From positions 124,001-188,000 of the forward strand of contig NZ_RHOC01000003.1 of the NCBI RefSeq assembly GCF_003946145.1: a stretch of DNA of 64,000 nt, in the 5' to 3' direction. A model generated the notes under the pieces. It was not told where the DNA came from, searched no databases, and saw nothing but the letters and a program-made list of their open reading frames with translations. This DNA comes from Levilactobacillus huananensis. GTDB lineage: Bacteria > Bacillota > Bacilli > Lactobacillales > Lactobacillaceae. Of this stretch, positions 8,705 to 14,559 are shown piece after piece. The position numbers and the translations under genes were made by a program. Numbering within the stretch: the stretch's first letter is position 1; each line of letters opens with the position of its first letter.

Positions 8705-8747
8705 AGTACATTGGGCTTTAAATTGGTGTCCATACGAGGTAGCCATA

Positions 8748-8779
8748 TGACAGCCAAGTGACAGCCAAAATGACAGCCA
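8748..8779 (+). repeat. Left cluster of putative integrase arm-type sites
   Basis: TGACAGCCA three times in the same orientation at 8748, 8759 and 8771 (11-12 bp period, one helical turn), between attL and the end of int. The same 9-mer occurs twice near attR. Position and spacing fit arm-type binding sites of the integrase N-terminal domain. Confidence 0.7.
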
Positions 8780-8820
8780 GTTTTAGAGCAACTTCCCTGC
8801 TAACCATAAATCTGCGGTAG

Positions 8821-9978
8821 TTAGAAATCTAAATAGCTGGCAAGTTTCTGTGTTGCCTCGTTCTTTTCCTTATCCGTAACCGCTGTGTAAATATCTAAGG
8901 TGGTCTTGTAACTAGAATGTCCTAACTGGTCTTGTACTGACTTGATAGACGCTCCTGCCTCGAATGCTAGTGTGGCATATGTGTGCCGGAAAGCGTGAAC
9001 GGTGACGTGTTTCAAATCATATTTTCTGAGAGTGTGTTCCAACCACTTTCTAGGTTTAGTCGGTTGGCACATGTCGTTATTCTCGTTAGCAAAGATAAGG
9101 TTGTGCCCCTGATTGGCGTTGAATCCGTATAGCAGTAGTCGCTTTCTCTGGTCAAGCTGCCACTGCTGTAAAATACGGCATGTCTTGGGGTCAAGGTAAA
9201 CGGTTCGGTTACTGCGCGCGGTCTTGGGTGATTGCACCAGCAAACGCGCATTGTCGCCCCGTGATTGTGTTTTAGAGACGGTTACCGTGTTCTTGCTGAA
9301 ATTAATGTCAGACCATTGCAGGCAGAGCATTTCAGATTTACGCATACCACTGAAAGCCGCTAACCTGAAAAACACATTGGCTTGTGGGTCGTTATCATCA
9401 TCGTTCAAACACTCAAAAAAGTGTTCCAGTTCTGCCCGGTCAAAATAGTTTTCCAGATTGCTGCGGGAACGATTGTCTTTATTAACGGGGATGATTACCC
9501 GTTTAGCCGGGTTGTCTTTAATGAGTCGCATGTTAATTGCAAAGTCCAAAACACTAGACGTGTAGTTTAGCAGAGTATGGTACTTAACTAGCCCTGCTGT
9601 GAACCAGTCGTTAATCGCATTCTGACAGACCGCAATTGTAATCTTGCTAACACGGTACTCACCGAACACGGGTAGAACGTGAAGTCTGAACATCCGTTTA
9701 GTGGTTGCCCACGTGCTTTCCTTAACGGTGTTCTGATATTGCGTGAACCACAGGTCGTAAACGTCTCTGAAAGTTGAATAGTTCTGCTTAGAGGGAACCC
9801 CGTTAGTGTCTGCGTCTACTTGTAGCCGTGAAATAACTAATTGGGCTTCCTTTTTTGTTTTCAGACCTCTGCGGCGTGTATGCCGCTTTTTACCTGTCAG
9901 TGGGTCTATACCTAAATAAACCTGAACCATGTAACGCGTGTTACCTTTCTTGTCCTGATATTTCTTGATGTTAGCCAT
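8821..9978 (-). CDS. int: Tyrosine recombinase / phage-type integrase
   Basis: 385 residues. ATG at 9978 is chosen because GGGAGGGATT precedes it; the frame stays open 60 bases further but without a ribosome binding site, and that extension runs into repeat A0. Domains: N-terminal AP2-like arm-binding domain (about 1-50, KKYQDKKGNTRYMVQVYLG), SAM-like core-binding domain (about 60-160), catalytic domain with Arg in GMRKSEML, HAFRHTYATL (His-x-x-Arg) and the Tyr nucleophile in LDIYTAV. All catalytic residues are present. It catalyses site-specific recombination between attP and the tRNA-Gln attB. Transcribed towards attL, as is usual. Confidence 0.95.
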   Translation of the reverse strand: MANIKKYQDKKGNTRYMVQVYLGIDPLTGKKRHTRRRGLKTKKEAQLVISRLQVDADTNGVPSKQNYSTFRDVYDLWFTQYQNTVKESTWATTKRMFRLHVLPVFGEYRVSKITIAVCQNAINDWFTAGLVKYHTLLNYTSSVLDFAINMRLIKDNPAKRVIIPVNKDNRSRSNLENYFDRAELEHFFECLNDDDNDPQANVFFRLAAFSGMRKSEMLCLQWSDINFSKNTVTVSKTQSRGDNARLLVQSPKTARSNRTVYLDPKTCRILQQWQLDQRKRLLLYGFNANQGHNLIFANENNDMCQPTKPRKWLEHTLRKYDLKHVTVHAFRHTYATLAFEAGASIKSVQDQLGHSSYKTTLDIYTAVTDKEKNEATQKLASYLDF

Positions 9979-10004
9979 GATAATCCCTCCCAATAACTTG
10001 CGTG

Positions 10005-10098
10005 CTCTGGCAGGGCAATGGTTATGTAGGAGTATCACGTTGTAGATCTACGGTACTTTGAATCATCCCCGTTGATGGTTCTCTAATACTGGGGGTGG
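10005..10098 (+). repeat. Non-coding repeat A, copy A0 (upstream of int)
   Basis: A 94-bp unit shared with 11441-11534: the first 33 bp are identical, then comes the palindrome GTAGATCTAC (10042-10051), TTTGAATCATCCCC and a closing GGGGGTG that can pair with CATCCCC through one G-U pair. It begins 27 bp upstream of the int start and extends into the gap before the repressor stop. Confidence 0.85.
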
Positions 10099-10102
10099 GT
10101 GA

Positions 10103-10738
10103 CTAGGACTCTAAAACGTCAATAAGATAACTGAATTGTTCTTCTAGTTCGTCAATGGCTTGCTGCTGCGCGTCACTGTTTCCTGCAATCGCAGGGTTAA
10201 CATTCATGCTTAGCAAAGTTATAAGAGTCTGAATACTAGACGCTAAACCGGGCTTGCCCGAACTCTCTGCGCTGTGCACCATCTTAACAGTAGTTTTAAT
10301 GGTTCGTAGCGCTGGGGTGCCTAAGCCTGCTAGTACATCCGTTGCAACTGATTTTTGAATATCATTAATTAGTTGTGCATTTTCAGCATTTTTCATTTCG
10401 TCTAGTTGGCCGCCCACAATGCCCTCACTCACCTTTTCCGAATCATCCCCGGTTAGGGTGTCACCACCTTGCCAACCCTCAATAGCCTTGAAAATAGAAT
10501 CGTTAGTGTGGGGTGAACCATTTAGTAAGTAGTCTACTGATACGTTACCTAGTTTTGCGATGGATTGCAGACGCTTGTTGTTCGGCATGTTAACGCCCCG
10601 TTCCCACCGCGAAGCAATACTAGCTGAGGCCGGTGGGTTAATCTGCTTCCCGAATGTTTCAAGGTCAATCCCCTGCGATAGCCGCAGTGACTTTATGCGG
10701 GCTCCAATTTCCTTACGCTTACTTTCTGGTTCTGTCAT
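10103..10738 (-). CDS. XRE-family repressor of the element (no peptidase domain)
   Basis: 211 residues from ATG 10738 with AGGAGG eight bases upstream. Residues about 12-75 form an XRE/HTH_3 domain (IGARIKSLRLSQGIDLETFG ... RWERGVNMPNNKRL). The C-terminal 130 residues are helical and unrecognised; the LexA/S24 peptidase Ser-Lys dyad of CI-type repressors is not seen, so RecA-stimulated self-cleavage is not expected, and no ImmA-type metalloprotease gene is nearby. Divergent from the 10876 gene across a promoter region with repeated TTGAATTA, fitting a CI-like genetic switch. The coding sequence itself contains one AATCATCCCC motif (10441-10450). Confidence 0.85.
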   Translation of the reverse strand: MTEPESKRKEIGARIKSLRLSQGIDLETFGKQINPPASASIASRWERGVNMPNNKRLQSIAKLGNVSVDYLLNGSPHTNDSIFKAIEGWQGGDTLTGDDSEKVSEGIVGGQLDEMKNAENAQLINDIQKSVATDVLAGLGTPALRTIKTTVKMVHSAESSGKPGLASSIQTLITLLSMNVNPAIAGNSDAQQQAIDELEEQFSYLIDVLES

Positions 10739-10781
10739 TACTAGCACCTCCTGCAAACATAATAACATAATTTGACGCCAA

Positions 10782-10826
10782 TTGAATTATAAAGTTGAAT
10801 TACATGGGATATTGTTGTATTATAAT
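10782..10826 (+). promoter_or_regulatory. Early rightward promoter and putative repressor operators
   Basis: TTGAAT (10795-10800), 17 bp, TATTAT (10818-10823; an overlapping TATAAT follows at 10821). TTGAATTA occurs at 10782-10789 and 10795-10802, 13 bp apart, over the -35. Lies between the divergent repressor and HTH genes, as lysogeny switch operators do. Confidence 0.6.
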
Positions 10827-10875
10827 GACGTTATATGAACTAACGAATTAAAATTCCATATGGAGATGACTCTAA

Positions 10876-11058
10876 ATGAATTCAAATGACGTTTCACGTT
10901 ACATGTCATTTAAACAGGCCTGCGCGTACCTAGGGATTAAATCCCCGAACACGCTGCACAAGTACATCAACAACGGGTTGCCAGTGATTAACGTTGATGG
11001 CTCTAAGCGGATTGATAAGTTAGACGCTGATACCTTTATGGCAGACCATAAGCATTAG
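10876..11058 (+). CDS. Small helix-turn-helix protein (Cro/Xis position)
   Basis: 60 residues. ATG preceded by TATGGAGATGA. The sequence MSFKQACAYLGIKSPNTLHKYINNGLP resembles the winged-helix/MerR-like HTH of excisionases and small phage regulators, followed by a short basic tail (GSKRIDKLDAD). First gene to the right of the repressor. It could be a Cro-like regulator, an excisionase or an activator; sequence alone does not decide. Confidence 0.75.
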   Translation: MNSNDVSRYMSFKQACAYLGIKSPNTLHKYINNGLPVINVDGSKRIDKLDADTFMADHKH

Positions 11059-11168
11059 CAAACATCCGTTGCAATCTGGGAAAGTATCTATACAACCTAA
11101 GTACCATAAGTAATTATAGAGGTACATTCCCGGTAGTGGGGATGAAACATCCGTAGGAGGTAACGACT

Positions 11169-11438
11169 ATGCAAATCCCTTTTGAACTAGCAGACACCGC
11201 AGTTAACCAACTGGGCGACGTTATGAAGACTATGGCAGTGAAAGCATTTAAGGAAGCTGGCAAGCAACAAGCGTTCGGCCCTTACATGACTAAACAGGAA
11301 GCTGCCAAGTATCTGCACGTTTCATCACAGACTCTTAACACATTCATTGCTGAGGGTTTAGAGGTCACAACGATTGGAAACATTATCCGTATCAGTAAAG
11401 ATTCTGCAAACAAATTTATGGAAGCACACACAATCTAA
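11169..11438 (+). CDS. Excisionase-like helix-turn-helix protein
   Basis: 89 residues with AGGAGG upstream. N-terminal half is a helix without a recognised motif; residues about 38-85 are an HTH_17/excisionase domain (MTKQEAAKYLHVSSQTLNTF ... RISKDSANKFMEAH). Second gene of the rightward cluster, 110 bp after the first. Likely the recombination directionality factor for the integrase or a second regulator. It ends 2 bp before repeat A1. Confidence 0.75.
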   Translation: MQIPFELADTAVNQLGDVMKTMAVKAFKEAGKQQAFGPYMTKQEAAKYLHVSSQTLNTFIAEGLEVTTIGNIIRISKDSANKFMEAHTI

Positions 11439-11440
11439 GT

Positions 11441-11534
11441 CTCTGGCAGGGCAATGGTTATGTAGGAGTATCATGGGTGTAGGTCTACACCGTTTTGAAT
11501 CATCCCCATTGATGGTTCTCTGATACTGGGGATG
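11441..11534 (+). repeat. Non-coding repeat A, copy A1
   Basis: Second full copy of the 94-bp unit, starting 3 bases after the excisionase-like gene. Palindromic core GTAGGTCTAC (11479-11488), TTTTGAATCATCCCC (to 11507) and GGGGATG (11528-11534) that pairs perfectly with CATCCCC (11501-11507). CAATGG/CCATTG and AGTATCA/TGATACT can also pair, but in an interleaved, pseudoknot-like order. Confidence 0.85.
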
Positions 11535-11549
11535 TCACTGCATTCAATT

Positions 11550-11648
11550 CTGACAACGTTATTTTCGTTCTAAGCGATTCTAAGGTGCTCCGGCATAGTT
11601 AGCCGTGATGTTTCTTAAACGCTCACACGTTAGAAACTGGCTTGTCAG
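11550..11648 (+). ncRNA. Non-coding repeat B, copy B1: candidate structured RNA
   Basis: About 99 nt with a homologous copy at 12787-12885. Closing stem CTGACAA / TTGTCAG; inner stems TAAGG / CTTA and CGGC / GCCG. Conserved blocks CGTTCTAAGCGATTCTA and TTAAACGCTCACA are predicted unpaired. The two copies differ mostly in stem positions while pairing is largely kept. No reading frame runs through. No RNA family recognised. Confidence 0.5.
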
Positions 11649-11751
11649 GATTAATGGCTATCTAAAAACACGCACCACCAAATCACGGTAAAAGTTTCAG
11701 AGCAAAGTTGTAGCAAAGTACCACAGCAAAGCATGGGAAGGATGGAACACA

Positions 11752-11973
11752 ATGACAGTCACTCAGTTACTACACATCTTAAACAGAGGCACCAACTTAC
11801 ACGCTCGCATGGATAACGATACCCTGTACCTTGAAGGTAGCCGTTTCTTGACCGTAGACAGTCACTCAATTATGTTTTGGCAGCGACCCTCAACTACTCT
11901 GACCCCTGCCGGTCTTGTGGCTATCGCAAGGTATGCTGCTCAATTCGCTAGAGTAGCTAAAACTCACAAGTAA
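11752..11973 (+). CDS. Small protein of unknown function in the element
   Basis: 73 residues, ATG with AAGGATGG upstream. Mixed composition: an N-terminal helix (MTVTQLLHILNRGTN), a central beta-rich part (LYLEGSRFLTVDSHSIMFWQ) and a C-terminal amphipathic helix with basic end (ARYAAQFARVAKTHK). No family recognised. It lies where phage early regions carry short accessory genes, between the HTH genes and the late regulator. Called coding on start signals and position; function unknown. Confidence 0.6.
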   Translation: MTVTQLLHILNRGTNLHARMDNDTLYLEGSRFLTVDSHSIMFWQRPSTTLTPAGLVAIARYAAQFARVAKTHK

Positions 11974-12136
11974 TTGTGAATTCCGCTATAAAAAAGGGGG
12001 GGCGCCCGGGTCTGCTGCGGATGTCCGTATATCAATACAGTAGGCTTACAAAAAATTCCAGTTTCAAAATAGCTTTCGTTAGGGGGGTAAACTACAACAG
12101 CTTACTCCCCTGAGTGTTAAGGGGGATGTTAGTGCA

Positions 12137-12556
12137 ATGAGAACTGGCACATTTCATTTTTTAGAAGGCATACTGCGGGATTATCCCCGTTCTGATAAAA
12201 TCATTGCGAACTATGAAGAGTCACTGCGGGTTCCGTACCATGATGGCAGGGATGAAAATATTGGTGGCGGTCACATGCAGAACAATCGTGATACCCGTGT
12301 AGAGGATATGGCAATTAGCATTGCTACTGACCGAACGTTACGCAACCTGCGCTTATACAAGGAAACGGTAGCGAGAGTTCTCGCGTGGAGTGACCCAGAT
12401 ACCCGCGCAACGATTGAATTGCTATACTTCCATCCGGGCAATCAACTCAATATGTCAGGGGTTGCCATGAAGTTGCACATTGGACGTACCGCAATCAGCA
12501 GGCGGCGTACTGCATTCTTTAAAACATTGGCCCGTGAGTTGGGCTACCTGTACTAA
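12137..12556 (+). CDS. Phage-type transcriptional regulator (ArpU/RinA-like, sigma-70 region 4-like HTH)
   Basis: 139 residues, ATG after AAGGGGGATG. The C-terminal ~60 residues contain a sigma-region-4-like HTH: RATIELLYFHPGNQLNMSGV followed by KLHIGRTAISRRRTAFFKTL. Such proteins sit just before the packaging genes of Lactobacillales siphophages and switch on late transcription. Here a terminator and non-coding repeats follow instead of terminase genes, so either the late region was deleted or the regulator acts on a helper phage. Assignment to ArpU/RinA is by style and position. Confidence 0.7.
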   Translation: MRTGTFHFLEGILRDYPRSDKIIANYEESLRVPYHDGRDENIGGGHMQNNRDTRVEDMAISIATDRTLRNLRLYKETVARVLAWSDPDTRATIELLYFHPGNQLNMSGVAMKLHIGRTAISRRRTAFFKTLARELGYLY

Positions 12557-12639
12557 CGGCAGTAGTTTCATACTGACAAGCGCGTTCTGCTGCATTTAAA
12601 ACTAAGCAGGTGGGTAGTTGTCCACCAAATTAACGTGTG

Positions 12640-12669
12640 AGGCGTCCTGATATGCAGGAACGTCTTTTT
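12640..12669 (+). terminator. Terminator after the late-regulator-like gene
   Basis: AGGCGT-CCTG / CAGG-ACGTCT hairpin followed by TTTTT. It separates the last gene from the downstream repeat modules. Confidence 0.75.
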
Positions 12670-12693
12670 CTTTTGCTCCAAAACGGAAACACC

Positions 12694-12722
12694 GTAGATC
12701 TACACCGTTTTGAATCATCCCC
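12694..12722 (+). repeat. Non-coding repeat A, partial copy A2
   Basis: Contains only the core of unit A: GTAGATCTAC, ACCGTTTT, GAATCATCCCC. Followed by a different hairpin set (CAGCAG/CTGCTG enclosing GGTGC/GCACC) and then by repeat B2, the same A-then-B order as at 11441-11648. Confidence 0.75.
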
Positions 12723-12786
12723 GCAGCAGAGTTTAGGTGCCTTGCACCGTGTTCCTGCTGACGGTCGAAACCAGCACACTTAAATC

Positions 12787-12885
12787 TGACAAGCTCATTT
12801 ACGTTCTAAGCGATTCTAGGGGATGTCTGGCATACTTGCCCGTGATACCCCCTTAAACGCTCACAGAAATAAAACTGGCTTGTCA
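12787..12885 (+). ncRNA. Non-coding repeat B, copy B2: candidate structured RNA
   Basis: Homologue of 11550-11648. Closing stem TGACAAGC / GCTTGTCA (8 bp), inner stem TAGGGG / CCCCTTA, small hairpin TGGC/GCCC. It lies downstream of a terminator, so if transcribed it needs its own promoter or read-through. No clear promoter was seen. Confidence 0.5.
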
Positions 12886-12952
12886 CTTTTAGCAGCAGGC
12901 TATTAAATTCATCCCCGCAGTAAGTTGAATCAGTAATCAGGGTGGTATAAGT

Positions 12953-13228
12953 GTTTTAGTTTTACTTTTTGTTTTACTTTTTAAGGCCAATCTAAAACAC
13001 CACTTAGCCCCTCTATACAGGCATTTATAGGTGCTTTGTTTTACTGTTTTACTTTTAAAGTAATATTTATTACTAAGGGTTATGCCTCTATATCTACCCC
13101 GTATACGTAAATAAGTTGTGCTAAAACACCCCAATCTAAAACAAAAGTAATTCAATCCCTTGGGGGAGTAGTGAACTAGCTGTTTTGCAAGCAATGTTGA
13201 AAGTAAAACAAAAAGCAAAAGGTAAAAC
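12953..13228. repeat. Iteron-like cluster of GTTTTA/TAAAAC hexamers
   Basis: GTTTTA at 12953, 12959, 12971, 13038, 13046 and its complement TAAAAC at 12993, 13122, 13137, 13204, 13223: ten copies in 276 bp of AT-rich DNA. CCAATCTAAAAC is itself duplicated (12987 and 13131). The outer copies form long-range inverted repeats. A weak minus-strand frame through it encodes low-complexity Lys/Thr-rich sequence and is not considered real. Could be binding sites for an initiator or regulator. Confidence 0.6.
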
Positions 13229-13632
13229 AATAATTTAATACGAAACAATACGACGCTTAGAGCGCCAAGGGATTAGAAAGAACTTTGAAAATAATGCAAC
13301 TCAGAACCATGCTGAAACACCTCTGCGCCCCTGAATCGAATCATCCCCATATCTGATTGCGCCCACCTTATTCCTGCTGACACAGACCGGCAACTATCAA
13401 TCTGGAACCGCGAACGTGGCCTCTGAGAACGTCTCACTGCACCGGAAACGTTCCATAACGCTGTGGCCCACATCCGGGGATGATTGCGGCAGGCTACTGC
13501 CTATGCCATCCCCAGAGCAGGGCCTAAACACATCAGCATTGCCATCATAGACAATCGTGATATACTCAGCCCATGGAGTGATAGTCATAATTTAATTTGT
13601 GTCAGGCCAACCTATCACCAGCGCGATAGTAT

Positions 13633-13667
13633 GAGAGTCCTGCTCAATCTGAGTCAGGCTCTTTTTT
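13633..13667 (+). terminator. Terminator-like hairpin near the right end
   Basis: GAGTCCTGCTCA / TGAGTCAGGCTC with one bulge, then T6. It implies something is transcribed rightward through 13000-13630. Confidence 0.65.
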
Positions 13668-13763
13668 GATACATGAAGACAAAATAAAAACTGCCAGCCA
13701 TTAAGCTAACAGTTCCATCGCCCTGCCAAAATAGAATCATGAATATGTGTGATTTACTGCCAT

Positions 13764-13784
13764 TGACAGCCAAAATGACAGCCA
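13764..13784 (+). repeat. Right pair of putative integrase arm-type sites
   Basis: TGACAGCCA at 13764 and 13776, same orientation and 12-bp spacing; together with flanking bases the 21-bp block is identical to 8759-8779. Confidence 0.7.
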
Positions 13785-13836
13785 ATTTATAGTCGGATGT
13801 ATGCAAATGCTGCTGCAATAGTCTTTCTAGGGGGTA

Positions 13837-13860
13837 TGGTTCGTTCCCAGTATACCCAAT
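13837..13860 (+). repeat. attR: displaced tRNA-Gln 3' end
   Basis: TGGTTCG, three differing bases, core CCAGTATACCCAAT. No tRNA 5' part precedes it, so it is the remnant left by integration. Confidence 0.85.
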
Positions 13861-13875
13861 CATTATCAACTCGGT

Positions 13876-13918
13876 AGTCGTTAGTGAGACGTGAAAACGT
13901 TGCGCTAACGGCTTTTTT
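13876..13918 (+). terminator. Original tRNA-Gln terminator, displaced to the right of attR
   Basis: Stem AGTCGTTAG / CTAACGGCT with inner CGT-GAAA-ACG, then T6. Similar in layout and partly in sequence to the terminator at 8662-8704. Confidence 0.75.
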
Positions 13919-14042
13919 AATGCTTTTAACTAACTAATAATTGCGTTTGATAAACGGCTGACTATCCTGTTATCATTCGCCATGGATGACTTATGTGCGC
14001 ATCGGGCAAGCGTCCTGATGAAAAGCCAAACCATAGGGGGCG

Positions 14043-14408
14043 ATGACAATCTTAACTTACTGGATTAGTGCCTTTTATAAGAAATCGTTAGACGTGTTTA
14101 TGGTCATTTACTTATTCGAATTTGGGCTCCTGTTAGTCTTATACTCGCGTTTAAAGAGCAAAGTACCCTTACAATTGGATATGAACGGTGTGGTTGCCGT
14201 GACCGCTGCTAAGTATGTTGTTTTGCTAGTCCCGATAGCAGGCATGGTTGTTGAATTCTTATTGAAACCAGAATTTATTGATAGTAAATACATTGCAGAT
14301 AGTTTACCTGGAAGTACGGTGAAGATATTATTTTTCTTGATACAGGTTTTACTGGTCGCCGCTTCCTTGTCATATTTATATATTGTGCTTACGGCTTATC
14401 TTAAATAA
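14043..14408 (+). CDS. Membrane protein of unknown function
   Basis: 121 residues, ATG just after AGGGGG (close spacing). Four probable membrane segments: about 17-34, 50-68, a re-entrant hydrophobic stretch, and 93-118. No family recognised and no motif with known meaning. It lies just outside the element, on the chromosomal side of attR, and has its own terminator. Possibly part of a DUF family of small lactobacillar membrane proteins. Function unknown. Confidence 0.7.
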   Translation: MTILTYWISAFYKKSLDVFMVIYLFEFGLLLVLYSRLKSKVPLQLDMNGVVAVTAAKYVVLLVPIAGMVVEFLLKPEFIDSKYIADSLPGSTVKILFFLIQVLLVAASLSYLYIVLTAYLK

Positions 14409-14432
14409 AGTCACTAGAGATAGTGGCTTTTT
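14409..14432 (+). terminator. Terminator after the 14043 gene
   Basis: 8-bp stem AGTCACTA / TAGTGGCT with loop GAGA, then TTTTT. Confidence 0.85.
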
Positions 14433-14559
14433 AGTTACAGCGAATAAATTTTCTGGTCTGACATGTTTTCAACCAAGTTATCTGCCACTTGGGTTTGCTG
14501 GCAATGGGCGTGTTAAACTAAAGAAGTAGTGCAACTGATATCCTGGGGAGGAATCTTTA

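Larger units (their letters stand above)
11439..11751. other. 313-bp gene-free stretch of the element
   Basis: Holds repeat A1 and repeat B1 followed by about 100 bp without a recognised feature, ending in the ribosome binding site of the 11752 gene. No credible coding frame. Confidence 0.8.
8634..13860. mobile_element. Compact integrative element in tRNA-Gln (5.2 kb)
   Basis: Bounded by the direct repeat CCAGTATACCCAAT (8634-8647 and 13847-13860). The left copy completes tRNA-Gln; the right copy is a displaced tRNA 3' end. Contents: tyrosine recombinase (minus), XRE repressor (minus), then rightward two small HTH genes, an unknown gene and a phage-type late regulator, followed by about 1.3 kb without convincing genes. 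No replication initiator, primase, terminase, capsid, relaxase, toxin or resistance gene is visible. The order int-repressor-(divergent) xis-like-regulator matches the early region of temperate siphophages. It may be a deleted prophage or a helper-dependent satellite. Confidence 0.88.
12557..14042. other. 1.5-kb region without convincing genes spanning the element's right end
   Basis: In order: terminator (12640), repeat A2 and B2, the hexamer cluster, a 13261-13630 stretch with AATCATCCCC on both strands (13338-13348 plus, 13476-13485 minus), a terminator (13633), arm sites (13764), attR (13847), and the displaced tRNA-Gln terminator (13876). Open frames here lack ribosome binding sites or are low-complexity. 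Confidence 0.7.

Noticed and set aside
11987-12010. A6-G7 run followed by GCGCCCGGG, resembling a slippery site or terminator
   Set aside because: It lies between genes, so no frameshift is possible, and it has no T tract or convincing hairpin.
12937-13248. Minus-strand open frame of 103 codons across the hexamer cluster
   Set aside because: TTG start without a ribosome binding site, composition dominated by Lys/Thr/Ser created by the TAAAAC repeats, no family resemblance.
8821-13860. Search for CRISPR arrays, retrons, toxin-antitoxin or restriction genes as the element's cargo
   Set aside because: No regularly spaced repeats with unique spacers, no reverse transcriptase, nuclease or toxin-like frame was found; the repeats present are irregular and dispersed.
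13273-13869. Several overlapping 60-70 codon frames on both strands at the right end of the element
   Set aside because: No start signals, mutually overlapping, and they cross att, arm-site and terminator sequences.
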